A DNA stretch of 64,000 bases from Camellia lanceoleosa (taxonomy: Eukaryota > Streptophyta > Magnoliopsida > Ericales > Theaceae). The notes below the pieces were generated by a model, which was not told the DNA's origin, ran no database searches, and worked only from the letters and a program-made list of their open reading frames with translations. The position numbers were made by a program, and so were the translations under genes. The stretch's first letter is position 1. Each line of letters opens with the position of its first letter. Below are positions 32,098 through 43,627 of the stretch, in pieces. The stretch is from NCBI GenBank assembly GCA_025200525.1, contig CM045758.1:7622580-7686579 (forward strand), given 5' to 3'.

Positions 32098-33132
32098 CAT
32101 GTTTGTTTGGGTGGACATGAGTTTGGGATTAGATTAATAATCCAATAAAATTATTAATTTGATGTTTAGTTAAACAATTAAAGTATGGACTAATAATTCA
32201 TTCGAATATGGTAATCCACATATAACAGACTATTTAATCTTACAAAAGGGATGAGGTATAAATTGGAGGATTAAGCCAAAGTCTGGACTATTAGTCCCTC
32301 CTTATAATCCTGACTCAATCCAAACATAGGATATCATTCACAATCTAAGTGAATTCGTAAGCCTAAAACTGTTAGTCATGAGAGTGTCATGTTGTTCAAA
32401 TTGTGAAATTAAATAAATAGATTTATGAAGAAATCAAATTATATACCAAAAACATATGCTGATAATTACAACTAAATTTCAACAGAAATACACAAAACAA
32501 TAAAAGGGTAAAGAGACGAAACCGAAACTTGCATGGAAGCAGTTTCCTTAAAACAGATTTTGTCGCCTCACGGGTCGAGTGCTTGAGGAATCCTGGCGTC
32601 TATCTCCCAGGATACGATGGTCAAAACCAGCTACGGCAGAAGCACTTTCTGTCTAGCTTAGCGAACAAAAACAGTGGCAGCACTCTCTCACTGTAGAAAT
32701 TTCTAGCAAACTGACTAAAAAATGGAAGAAATAATTTCTGTGTTTGAGACTTGACAGGAGGGTCTCAATTTATACATGTATAGGGGAGAGAGGAGAAGCC
32801 TCCAGCCTTTATGGCTGGTCATAATGCACCATTAACCTCTGCAATAAAGGCAGGAGTTACAAACCCCATTAATGCAGGAGTTACAAACTTCATTACCTCT
32901 TTCATGAAGCTAACTTCATGAGGCAATTTCTCATTCAAATCTCAATGGTTTTTTTTTTTTTTTTGCCATTCTATTTTGTGGTGTAAAGATCTCATTGTAA
33001 AATATCTAGACCCACTTAGACCCAACTCATCAGATGGTTGGGACTCACTTTAATGTTTAATTAAAGTCACTAAAAAATCATTTTTTCTAACATGTCAATC
33101 CAACCTAATACAATCTACCCAAACAAACATGG
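32098..33132. mobile_element. MITE split by a solo LTR
   Basis: Ends ATGTTTGTTTGGGT (32099-32112) and ACCCAAACAAACAT (33117-33130) are perfect inverse matches. Removing the nested 703-bp LTR and one 5-bp duplication leaves about 327 bp, a normal MITE size. Interior GATTAGATTAATAATCC-type sequence is non-coding. The target duplication is not resolved. Confidence 0.6.
32390..33092 (-). repeat. Solo LTR, 703 bp
   Basis: TGTTGTTCAAATTG...TTTTTTCTAACA on the plus strand, flanked by TGTCA on both sides (32385-32389 and 33093-33097), the 5-bp duplication of an LTR element. The minus strand has TATAAATTGAGACCC (TATA at 32767-32774), giving the orientation. No internal domain remains, so it is the product of LTR-LTR recombination. 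A copia origin is likely from its style but unproven. Confidence 0.8.
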
Positions 33133-36100
33133 CCATCGAATAAGGAATGGCTCCATGTTCTGTGAAAATGTTTGTCATGGCCAAGATGGTGTTGGGTTAG
33201 TGGCAGTTGTGATGGTCTCTTTGGAGGGAAGGGAGAACAGACAATGGTGACAAAAGGAAAGGTGTGAGGTGTCACTCAATTAAACCCGCTTATTTTTTTA
33301 AATGAATAATGTATATAAAATATCTTATAAAATAAATGACTTGAATCATGAAAACATGATCCTTGTTAGGTCTTACAGACTCTTACGCCCAATCCCTAAG
33401 GTCCGGTTTATTTTCAAAAGTCGAATGGAGGAGATTAATAATAAGGGGAGTCAATAAAATTATATTTATTTTGATGATAGTTATTAGTATAGAGATTGTT
33501 AAATTATTTTTTATATAAAATAATAAGACAAATACAGAAATATAAAAACATTAAACATTAATGTTTAAAAAAAATACCCAATATGTAAAAAATAAAAAAA
33601 TCAAATTAAATTAAATTTAAAAAATAAAACAAAAAAACTATGATTTTTACTTAACAAAAAATACAAAAAAAAATTAAACATTAATGTTCAAAAAAAAATG
33701 GCCAAGATGTAAAAAAAATTAATCCGACGAACTATTTTCTAATACCAAGTTCCAAGCCTCCATCCTAATCCCCTCTCCAAGACCCATCCTAATCCGGAGG
33801 GAATTATGAATCCCCTATTCATCTCTCAAAACAAACACAATATTAATTAATCCTACCTTAATCGCAATTTCAATTCCAATCTTTCGTCTATCTTCCAAAA
33901 CAAATGGGACTTAAATAGATACCATAAAAGTTATGACATTTTTGAAATTAACTCTTTTGTACAAACTAATAATTGTGGTATTGAGGACAATTGTGCGATA
34001 CGAACAAAACAAGTAATAATAGTCATCACATTAGACAATTATTCAATACGAGGAAAGTGGAGGGCACAATCGGCCAGAAAAAGACTAGCCACATTTTTGA
34101 CGAGCCACATTAAGCAAAGCAATTCTTATATATATATATATATATATTGATATATCAGGTAGGTAGGCTTGTGGAATTCTTAAAATATAGACTGTCTTTT
34201 GTAATTATAGAAATTACATCTTGCTTTTTCAAATTTTTAGTTGCATAACAAATGGCTATTTTTATTAATAAATCATTAAATTAATTAATAATTTTTAATA
34301 ATATCATAAATATATTTCAATTAACAATTCAAGTAGTGTTATTGTTGTATAGGAGAGTTAAGATTTTCTTTTTTTATTTGGTTAATTTTGTTAAATAAAA
34401 AATTTTAACAAAAATGGTATTTGTAATTTTCAAAATTATAAGAGATAATTCATATTTTAAGTAAATCTAAGGAGGTTTATTTGTAATTAAATTTAGCTTC
34501 TCTCAAGTTGTCATCTCCTGCTTGAGCGAGCGTTTAGGTTTTGTAAGTTCATTTTAGAACTGATTTCGGTGATCCAAAATGGATGGTTATTCTTAAAATT
34601 ATATTTGTCGTTTATTTTTTTTTAAACAAATATTATTAAAACATATAGTTATCAATATTCAATCATCTTAATTTTTTACATGAATATTTTAATCAACGAG
34701 TCATAAAAAATTAACGGTTCGGATTATCGAAAGGAGACATGTGGTGGGCTCTATGCCCCCTCAAATTCTCAAATGTTGATATGTGAATATGAAAAAAGCC
34801 TAATCATTTGTAATTTACCCTTAAATTTTTTAAAATTATAATTTTTTTTTTCTTACTTTAATATGCCCCTCAAATTCTCAAATGTTGATATGTGAATATG
34901 AAAAAAGCCTAACCATTTATAATTTACCCTTAAATTTTTTAAAATTATAAATTTTTTTTTTTTTTTTTACTTTAAGGTAGTGTTTGTTTTAATGATAAAA
35001 AAATATAATGGACTGATTATTTTGTAGAAGTTAAAAAAAAAGTTGCATTCCATTTCAACTAATTCAATGATATTTCGCGTTCAATTTAATTTATACATGT
35101 TATTCAAAATTATTATAAAAAAATAAGATTATTTTTCATAGACTTAAATGGGAAAAAAAAAATTAGATTGACGTCCTATTTGTTTCAGCGGATAAATAAA
35201 ATATTTTTCATACAAAATATTTTTTTATGATTAATTACAGCTTTAAAATTAATACATTAATAGTTATATTAATGCTAGCGGTAACGGTGTTGGAGATAGT
35301 AGTGATTGTGCTAGTTGGGCTGTTTCGGGGGTGGTGCAATGGTGTTGAAAGTCAAAATAACCTTGCCAAAATTATTCTGTGTTATTTTGACACACTAGAT
35401 CTATTTTTAAAAAACATAAAATTAGTGATCATGATTGTCACTACTGAAGTGACAAATTTGACATAAAATCTAACTTCAGCAAATTTTAGTTTGAAAATTT
35501 AGCACATAATTGGAGGGATTTTTTATTATTTTATTTTACATTTTATGATGTATAATTAAAATTGACTTTGGGTCAAGAATTTGAAACATCATTAGATATA
35601 TTATGACATCATTTTAATTGGTCAAGCTTTGATTTGAAACTAGCTGAACGGATGCACGCTTATACCATTAGAAGAATCTCTTACAATTTAAACAAATTTA
35701 TAAGCCTTCATATGTCACTAAGTAAAATCGAGATAAAAATATACATGTTATTTGATTAAAAAAAAAAAATTGGGGGATTGTTAAGTGGTTATTAATTTTA
35801 CTTCAAATTTTTTTTTTTTGCTTTAGATTTTTTTAAACTCTTTTATAGGTCCTCCTTACATTAAAATAATGAAAAAAAAAATTGACATCTTTTTTTTTTT
35901 ATTATTATGCCAAAGTTGGTATTAAGACATACCAATTAGCAACTCAATTTTGTATGTTTGAAAGGACCACAACTACATGACACCTTTTAGTCTTAAAAGT
36001 GCCACTTCAAAATTGACAAGTTAAGATTAAAATAAATTTTTTTTTTAGTCTAAGTTTATTTAACACAATGTAAAATTTATATATAATTTTAATATTCAAA

Positions 36101-36439
36101 TATAAAAGATTAAATAGAGAAAATAAAGGATAAAGTAAATGATTTGATTTCTTTCATATTTATATGTCAATAAAAAAATAATAATAATAATCTCAACTTG
36201 AGAAACTTTAGGGGCTCGTGGGGCCTGTCAGGGGTCCTATTTTAATGATATGAATTGTTCATTTTATATGACCATTTGTGTATCTTATCTTCAAAAAAAA
36301 TTAAGTTAATTAGATAATTATAATATTTTTATTTTATAGCATGTGCTTTCAAAAAAAATGAATGAAAAGTAAAATTTTAAAAATAGACCATCTATTTTTT
36401 GATGTAAAATATAATAAAATAAAAATATTATGATTATTA
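33133..36439. other. AT-rich intergenic DNA including first copy of a direct duplication
   Basis: No gene. 33290-34510 is a diverged direct copy of 36440-37007. 33397-33913 has weak inverted ends (GTCCGGTTTATTTTC and the inverse of CCAAAACAAATGGGAC) and may be an old MITE. Open frames such as 35227-35466 are hydrophobic AT-rich chance frames with no motif. Confidence 0.45.
34752..34975 (+). repeat. Tandem duplication, about 112 bp x 2
   Basis: Two adjacent copies starting ATGCCCC(C)TCAAATTCTC and continuing TTGATATGTGAATATG, GAAAAAAGCCTAA, TTTACCCTTAAATTTTTT differ at only a few bases, so the duplication is young relative to its surroundings. Confidence 0.8.
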
Positions 36440-37007
36440 AATCAATTTATTTTTTTATAAATGATGTACATAAAATATCTTATAAAATAAACGATTTGAA
36501 TGATCTACATTAAGCAAAACAATTCTTATATATATAGATATATTAGGTAGAAAAAGTCTCGTGCAAGGCACAAGTCAAATGTTAAAATAAAGAGTTTATA
36601 TGAAAAAATTGTAAATTAATTAGATTATTTAAGTTGATTATTTGCATACTATCTTTTATTTGCGGCATAGAATACTTAACTTTTTATAAATTTTAGAAAT
36701 TAAAATTTAAATGAAACATTTTTATATATTTTATACATATTAATATTTTAATTTAAAACTTGTTTTCTGATTTGTATACAATATTAATAATTTTTTTTGT
36801 TGTAAATAAATCATAGTCATATAACAAATGATCCATTTTGTCAATAAATAAATCATTAAGTTAATTAACCACTTTTAATTATATAGGAAATATCTTTCAT
36901 TGAATAATTTTGATAATTTTATTATTGCATAGGAAAATAGTTAGATTTTTTTTATTATTCTATTAATATAAGGGCGACTCATATTTTAAACAAATCTTAG
37001 GAGTATA
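36440..37007 (+). repeat. Second copy of a diverged direct duplication
   Basis: Shares with 33290-34510 the ordered blocks ATAAAATATCTTATAAAATA, ACATTAAGCAAA.CAATTCTT, ATAACAAATG..CCATTTT (ATGGCTATTTTT in the first copy), AATAAATCATTAA.TTAATTA and CATATTTTAA.{2}AAATCT. The two copies lie about 2.4-3.1 kb apart. The MULE inserted near the end of this copy. Confidence 0.65.
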
Positions 37008-37016
37008 TTTTTAATT
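37008..37016. repeat. 9-bp target duplication of the MULE, left copy
   Basis: TTTTTAATT directly precedes the left terminal repeat. The identical nonamer directly follows the right terminal repeat at 61774-61782. Nine bases is the Mutator superfamily length. Confidence 0.75.
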
Positions 37017-37062
37017 GAGTGATTCTACTTACACCACTCTTTTACCTCTTTACACTCTCCAT
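37017..37062 (+). repeat. MULE left terminal inverted repeat
   Basis: GAGTGATTCTACTTACACCA continuing CTCTTTTACCTCTTTACACTCTCCAT (in two pieces here). It pairs with 61728-61773, differing by three substitutions and one single-base gap. Confidence 0.75.
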
Positions 37063-37360
37063 ATGAGATTTTTTTTTCTTCCAATTATATCCATGTGCGA
37101 AATTACTATTAAAGACAAAACACTAAAATTAAATATTGATGATTATCTCCTTACACCCAGTGGTCTTCAACCCCTACTCTTCTTTTTTCTTTCTCAACTT
37201 TTCTTTTCTCTTGCACATCTCTTTTGAAAAAGTGATAATCATATTGTTTTGATCATCAAAGAAAGTAATGGATAAAGAATGGTAGTGAAAAATATCAAAA
37301 AAGTGAAATAGTGAGTTTTTTATTTGTTTGGTAGGTTTTTATTTTGATTTTCTAGGTTGG
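37063..37360. other. MULE left subterminal region
   Basis: Non-coding and AT-rich, between the terminal repeat and the Tat insertion. It has CTCCTTACACCCAG at about 37147, echoing the GGGTGTAAAGAGATGG near the right end at 61618. The last five bases GTTGG (37356-37360) are the Tat target duplication. Confidence 0.5.
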
Positions 37361-37901
37361 TGTGTGAGTAATTTTCTGACCACACTGCTCTCCTTAGGAA
37401 TTCAGCTGTAGAACACAGGCAGAATAGATGGCACCTTGCTGTCCTGCACAGAAAGAAAAGGCTCCGGCGGTGGTTCTTCCACCCGGGGGCACTCCGACGA
37501 TCAAGTCAGTATATCTCTCCAAGATAATCATGTATTCAACTCATAAGCTTGAGTATTAAAAACGTACCTTTGACCCATGGGGGTGCCTCTCTTTTATAGT
37601 CAATACAGTCCTAGTCCCAATAGGAGCCTAACTCCAATGGACTCAGGATTATTGCTAATCTGGAACTCCCAATTGGTTTAGGACAAAACTCTCCAAGAGT
37701 TTTACCTTTATCTAAACTGAAGTCTTCTCCCAATCTAGGACTCCTGTCCTTTATCCGCTTATCCCGGATTCCGATATCTTCGGAGATAACCTCGGCAACT
37801 CCGAGATTACCTCGGCATAACTTACCACGACACGTGGCACCTCGGCTGACACGTCGACGTCACCTTGCCACGTGTTGGTACCCAGCAAATATATCCCCAC
37901 A
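37361..37901 (-). repeat. 3' LTR of the Tat element
   Basis: 541 bp, TGTGTGAGTA...ATATCCCCACA. Differs from 48284-48822 at only a few positions (for example ATCATG/ATCAAG near 37528, and a short gap near 37716). Confidence 0.9.
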
Positions 37902-37916
37902 ACTGCCCCCTAGGTT
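37902..37916 (-). promoter_or_regulatory. Polypurine tract of the Tat element
   Basis: Minus strand reads AACCTAGGGGGCAGT immediately before the 3' LTR start TGTGGGGATATA. Position and composition fit the plus-strand primer. Confidence 0.75.
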
Positions 37917-38859
37917 CTATTACCTTGGCATTCTGAGGTGATGGAACCTACACCGTTAGTTCCTTTCAGTACATCGGCATAAAAACTCTTTAGCCGAGAT
38001 CATTCTCTTTAAGCTGACATGTCTTCTTTCAAGAACAAGAATTCAAATGCACTCTTCTCTGGCGTATGAGTACATCTGCATTACTTCTCAACCGTTTCTC
38101 TTACGTGTTTCATCTCTATTGGCCCGTGCCTGTGACGCGCTTGTAAGCCGTCTTTTATCCGTCTGCGCTGTCTGACGCATGCGTTATTCTAGGCGAAATA
38201 AATGCCTTATTTTGCCGCCGTTTCACGTTTTTGACAAAAGCTCCTGCTTCTCTTTTCTGTCTCTTCACTTTTTCATTTGTCTACTTTACATTTTCTCTCT
38301 CTAAAGCTCTTTCTTCTTCAAATCTGCCATTGCTCCAAGCTTCAAACTCTGCAACCGTCTTCCTTCTGCCATTCCTGCGAAGCTTTCGCTACTGTTTCAT
38401 CCGTCGTCTATCCTCGGCGAATTTCATTCCGGCCTCACTTTATCTGGTAAGCAACTGGCCCTTATTCTCCAGTTCTTGATTATCCCTGGAATTTCCTGAT
38501 TTTACTGCTTTACTTAAGCATTTATTCTTGCGAATCATTCACCTGAATGCGTCTTATTTCATGATTTTACACATGTCATGAACACTTGCACTGTTTCACC
38601 ACTGTTCTTGGTCTTTCACCATTTGTGTTCTTGAATCTGAAACTTCGTTTTTGTTTTCTGCTTTTTTGTATCTTTTCCAGATCCGTGCATTTGATCTTCA
38701 TCTTCATAGTTTTTAGGTTTGGGATTTGTTTATAGAACCTTCAGTTCTTAGGAAAAACTGAAACAAGCTTTATCAATATATACCTGAGTTTAAGCCGAGG
38801 TCCCAAAAACCCTTTAAGAGCATCCTGTTTCTGTAGCCAAGTACCTTTATACCAAAATC
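37917..38859 (+). promoter_or_regulatory. Presumed promoter and spliced leader of the antisense gene
   Basis: No coding sequence precedes the ATG at 38860. A pyrimidine-rich stretch at 38240-38400 (CTCTTTTCTGTCTCTTCAC) looks like a leader. GTAAGCAACT at 38447 is a good donor and TATCTTTTCCAG ending at 38680 a good acceptor, so a leader intron is likely. A small open frame at 38231-38479 in the leader has no motif. Confidence 0.45.
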
Positions 38860-41238
38860 ATGGGTATGTGGAGACATAGGGTAAACACCCCAACCAAACT
38901 TGAATTTTTTAGGCAAGAGTTCTCTATTCCTGATGACGTCCACCTTAGGCTAGCTGGGGATAATGATTCCATCATGCCTACAGACAATACAATGCCTTTC
39001 CCTGTTGTAGCTTTTGTTGAATGTGGACTTCGGCTCCCACTCAATCCCCTCTTTCGTGAAGTTCTTCACTATTACACCTTGAACCCTATGCAACTCACCA
39101 TCAACTCCTACAGAATACTTAATGGTATCATAGCCTTAGCTTGGCAGGAGAATGTTAGGATCACTCTCGCCGATATCCAATACTGTTATACCATGTGCGC
39201 CCTTAACCTGAAAGAAAAGGGTTATGTTTATTACCTCAAGCCGAGGTCTACCGAATTTAAAATCGTAGCCGACCTCCCAGACTCCAACAAAGGGGCTGGA
39301 GACGATTATCTTATTACTTCTGGAAATTGGGAATTTGGCCCAGACGAAGAAGTCCATCTCTACCCTCTTCCTCGAACAGTTAAAGAGGGCAAGGGTAAGA
39401 GCCCAACGCCAATTACTTAGATGTTGTTTTTTTCTTTCCAAGTCTTCAAAAGATTTTATCTATTTCTGATGTTGTGCTCTTTTTGCGAGCGTTACTTAAG
39501 CCACCCAAGGACTTTCGCTAGATCCTATTTCCTTGGAAAAAGACCTAAAAGCTCTGGACCTTAGATCGAGCGCAAGGCTCCTTGGTGTTGAACTTCATCC
39601 CCACCTACAAATCTACCTTGCCCGACGTTCCAAAAAGAAAGAAAAAGAGCTTATCGCCTCCTTCTGCTACCACTATACAAACCGCATCAACATCTCGGGC
39701 TGACCAAGGATCAACTTCTGATCCAGCCGATCAACCATCCATTTCAGCCCCATACTTAGTCCCAATACCAGAAAGAAAACGTCGGCGAAGACTTGTCAAA
39801 ACTGTCGAAATGGTTCGCCCAAGGCCTGTTGTGCAAGATCTTCTGGCCGACCTCGATCGATCTTGGGCCTGTACCGACTCAAGCGATTGCCTCCGCCAAA
39901 ACCAAAAAGAACTAGAAAAGCCTAGCCAAAGGCCAAAGCAACTGAGGCTGAGGCTGAGGATGCCATGCCTATCTCCCAACTGGCTGAGAGCAAGAAGACC
40001 GCTTCTACCTCGGTCAAAAGGTCTGCTGAGACTCAACCCTCAGAGTCCCAAAAATCGAAGAAGCCGAGGTCTTCTTCTGCGACGACTTCAAAATCCAAAG
40101 TACCCAACGTCCCTTGGACACCTGCAATTACCTTGGAGAACAAGCCAGTCTTGGCTAGTGATAGCGCCGATGATATAAATATCGGCGTTGCACTCAGTAC
40201 AGCTGTTCTTCTTCCAGGTGATCTGGAAAAGAATGCTGAAATGAGTGAGTATGAAAATTATGCTTTTATGCTCCAACGCTGTGTGTAAGTAAGTGTCTTC
40301 ACTTGGTAACTTGTTTTATCCTCATCTCTCCATACTTGTAAAATTCTATAATAACTTTTTGCTTTGTGTTCTTTCAGGCTGTCCAGCATGCACATTCCTT
40401 CTCCATGCAATCCTTTGAGACCAGGGAGAAGTTAAATGACTTGAAGAAGGAGTTTGCAGCCCTTCAAAAGATAAATAAAGGCCTTCAATCAAAAATGAAG
40501 AAATTGGAAGATCAAGCGAAAGCTACTAAAGCCCAAACCCTGGCTGAAGAAAATGCTGAATCTGCCGAGGCCATTAAGAATGACACCGAAGCTCAAAGGA
40601 AAGTGGCTGAGGAAAAAGCAGCCCAGGCCGAGAAGGAGCTCCAGGAGGCTTTGGCCTGGGATGCCGAGATCAAGGCGGCTGATGAAAAGGCGTATGCCCA
40701 AGGCATGGCCGACGTTACTGAGGAATACAAACTTCAAGTCAGGCAGGCATGCAACAGGGGCTTCTCCTTTGGTTGGATATCTCTTGTCAAGAAGCTTAAT
40801 ATCCCAGATGACTCGCCATTGCGCAAGGCCGATGCTATTCCTCTGCCATTCCCTCCTCCTCCACCTTCAAGTTAAGTTGAAGATGAAGATGAAGATGACT
40901 CCGAGTCTGAAGCCGATGATGAGGATAAGGATGTCGATGCTCTAGTAAGGAAGCCCAAGGATACCAATGAGACCAAGTCTCCTCCTCAGGGTGATCAAGT
41001 CCTTGACTTGACTAATGAGGAAGATAAGGAGGTCATTAAAGAGGCCACTCCTGAACAGGTTTTGTCTGATATCCCCTTGGTTGAAAAAAGTCTTGATCAA
41101 ACAGTTGCAGAAATTGATGCCGAGATTGCGGCAGAAAAAGACGTCGGGGTCGTGGAAAAAGATGTCGAGATTGTGGCGGAAAAAGATACCGAGGTGGTTC
41201 TCCCGGAGCCCTCCGAGGTCCTAGGCCAACCATCTTAA
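38860..41238 (+). pseudogene. Antisense accessory gene of the Tat element (Transposase_28-like, coiled coil)
   Basis: Exon 1 (38860 to about 39392) starts MGMWRHRVNTPTKLEFF and has LRLPLNPLFREVLHYYTLNP and ILNGIIALAWQ, matching the putative gypsy-type transposon domain (Transposase_28). Its donor is in GGCAAGGGTAAGA. Exon 2 (about 39510-40287) is basic and Ser-rich (RKRRRRLV, SQKSKKPRSSSATTSK) with a frame change near 39940. The donor GTAAGTAAG follows at 40288. Exon 3 begins after TTTCAG (40378) and is a long coiled coil (LKKEFAALQKINKGLQSKMK onward), then FPPPPPSS, a TAA at 40873-40875, and in the same frame an acidic tail to 41238. The open tail suggests the TAA is a recent nonsense change. 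Function unknown; likely nuclear from the basic linker. Confidence 0.7.
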
Positions 41239-41620
41239 TCTTTGAAAAAGATTGAATGTCTTTTTGTACTTTTGTTTCTGAATAATGTAAGCTTCCTCTT
41301 TATGGCGATCGCCTTTTTGTCACTTGTGAACATTTAACTTTTGCTAGGCCATAGTGCCTTTATCATATACAACTGCAATTGTTTTTCTCTGAATGCTTTA
41401 GTCTTTAATTTCTTTTCATTGCTTCTGTATGGCTTTATACTTAGAATATTTTGCATGATTTATATAATTCTTCCTTTGCACAATCTTCTCGGGGTTACAT
41501 ACCTCGAGTATAATAACTGCAAATTTTACTTCGACAAGACATTGACCTGCAATCTTTTCATAAATTTCAATAAGTGTAAAGCATATACTATTCAATGTTT
41601 GACTTTGCAAACTTTTCTCA
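41239..41620. other. Downstream region of the antisense gene
   Basis: AT-rich, non-coding. It probably holds the antisense gene's 3' untranslated region; AATAATGTAAG at 41281 could be part of a poly(A) signal. Open frames here have no motif. Confidence 0.45.
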
Positions 41621-42482
41621 GGTTTCAATAAGTGTTTAAATAGTGATCTCGGTCTAACCTACTTGTAAATTGCTACAAATTTCAACAAGTGTTAAAACAA
41701 TAATCTCGGTCTATCAGCTTGTAAATTGCTGTAAATTTCAACAAGGATTAACAAGTTATAACAAGTGCTAAATAGTGATCTACTTGTAAATTGTTACAAA
41801 TTTCAACAAGGGTTTAAACAATATATTTAGCTTTTTCTTCGACATGTAGATTGCTGCAAATTTCAACAAATGATCACATGTCGCCTTAACTTCCTGTAAA
41901 TTGCTGCAAATTTCAATAGATGATCACATGCCGGCTTAACTTCAACTTGTAAATTATTCTGATTTCAACAAGTGGCAAACTGTGTATCGGTTTGACCAAC
42001 TTGTAAATTGCTACAAATTTCAACAAGTGATAAACTTTGTATCGGTTTGACCAACTTGTAAATTGCTATAAATTTCAACAAGTGGTAAACTTTGTATCGG
42101 TTTGACCAACTTGTAAATTGCTACAAATTTCAACAAGTGGTAAACTTTGTATCGGTCTGACCAACTTGTAAATTGCTGCAAATTTCAACAAGTGGTAGAC
42201 TTTGTATCGGTCTAACCGACTTGTAAATTGCTACAAATTTCAACAAGTGGTAGACTTTGTATCGGTTTGACCAACTTGTAAATTGCTACGAATTTCAACA
42301 AGTGGTAAACTTTGTATCAGTTTGACCAACTTGTAAATTGCTACAAATTTCAACAAGTGGTAAACTTTGTATCGGTCTGACCAACTTGTAAATTGCTACA
42401 AATTTCAACAAGTGGTAGACTTTGTATCGGTCTGACCGACTTGTAAATTGCTACAAATTTCAACAAGTGGTAGACTTTGTAT
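41621..42482 (+). repeat. 55-bp tandem array in the Tat element
   Basis: Ten copies of a 55-bp unit (TTGTAAATTGCTACAAATTT, CAACAAGTGGTAAACTTTGT, ATCGGTTTGACCAAC) run in register from about 41946 to 42482, with repeats of TTGTAAATTG at 42001, 42056, 42111, 42166 and so on. Diverged, irregularly spaced copies extend left to about 41621. The unit includes TTGTAAATTGCTACAAATTT, partly self-complementary. It sits between integrase and the 3' LTR, the place where Tat elements often carry satellite-like arrays. Confidence 0.92.
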
Positions 42483-42722
42483 CCTTTCTGCCCCTAATGT
42501 GAACCTGAGTTTCACTTGGGTTCTCATTACTTATGTTTCCCAGAAACAATATTTTGTATCTTTATCAATCATATATGTCTGAAGAATTCTGAAAAGATTT
42601 TATTGATGACATCGGCCAAAAATAATGAACATCTCAATGATAAAAAAATTTTAAATTACAAGTGTTCCAAGGTCTTGGCAATGCTTTGCCCTCGTTGTCT
42701 TCAAGCCGATAAGCTCTATTGC

Positions 42723-43559
42723 CTAACACCGAAGTAATTCTGTAGGGTCCTTCGATTTGGGCGGCTTGCCCTCTCTGGGATCTTTCTTGTTGCCGACGAC
42801 TTTCCTCAAGACTAGGTCGCCGACTTGAAAATCTCTTGGATTGACCTTTTTGTTGTAAGCTCTGACAAGCTGTTGCTGGTATACTGCAAGTTGAATTGCA
42901 GCCTTCTCTCTTCGCTCTTCTAAAAGATCTAGATCTCGGGCTAAGAGTATGTCATTGGTCCCATTCTCAACTCCCTGGGTTCGAATCCCTGGAATGCCGA
43001 CTTCTAATGGAATGACTGCTTCGGTGCCATAAGCCATGGCAAAGGGGGATTCCCCTGTTGATCTTCTTGGCGTAGTCCAATATGCCCAAAGTACGTTGGG
43101 CAATTCGTCTACCCACTTTCCTTTTGCTGCCTGCAGCCTCTTCTTTATTCCATCCAAAATTACTTTGTTAGATGCTTTTGCTTGCCCATTACTTTGGAGA
43201 AAACTTGGTGTTGAAAAGTAATTCTTGATCTTGAATTTCGCACAAAAGTTCTTGATAAGTTTGCTGTCAAACTTTGTTCCGTTGTCGGCAATGATGGCCC
43301 TTGGGATGCCAAATCTGGTGATAATGTTTTTCCATATGAAATTCTTGACGTCCACATCTCGGATTTTGGCAAGAGGTTTTGCCTCTATCCACTTTGTAAA
43401 GTAATCTATTGCTACCAGTAAGTATTTTCTCTGCCCAGTTGCTTGGGGAAGTTGTCCAACCAGATCCATGCCCCATTGGGCAAGCTTGACAATTTGAATC
43501 TTTGGATTAGTCGGCAGTGGTGATGAATCAAAGGTGCAAACCTTTAGCCTTATTCGCAC
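42723..43559 (-). pseudogene. Tat integrase
   Basis: A 278-codon open frame. WGMDLVGQLPQATGQRKYLL holds the first catalytic Asp, IADNGTKFDS the second. The third position reads SNGQAKASNK where relatives have GQAEASNK, so the catalytic Glu is Lys (codon AAA for GAA). RSTGESPFAMAYGTEAVIPL and FQVGDLVLRKV (the GPF/GPY-side motif) follow. There is no chromodomain, as expected in Tat. Frame is open, but the lost Glu should abolish strand transfer. The N-terminal zinc finger side, above 43559, is out of frame. Confidence 0.88.
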
Positions 43560-43627
43560 TTCTTTAAGTATGCTTCTACATCTTTTTTGTATGTAGGGCC
43601 ACCAATACTCTGGTGATGGCCTATGGG

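Noticed and set aside
35227..35466. Small hydrophobic protein
   Set aside because: AT-rich chance frame with no homologous motif, no splice or promoter signal, and no conserved partner.
41621..42482. CRISPR-like regular repeats
   Set aside because: The 55-bp units are contiguous with no unique spacers, in a plant retrotransposon; it is a minisatellite.
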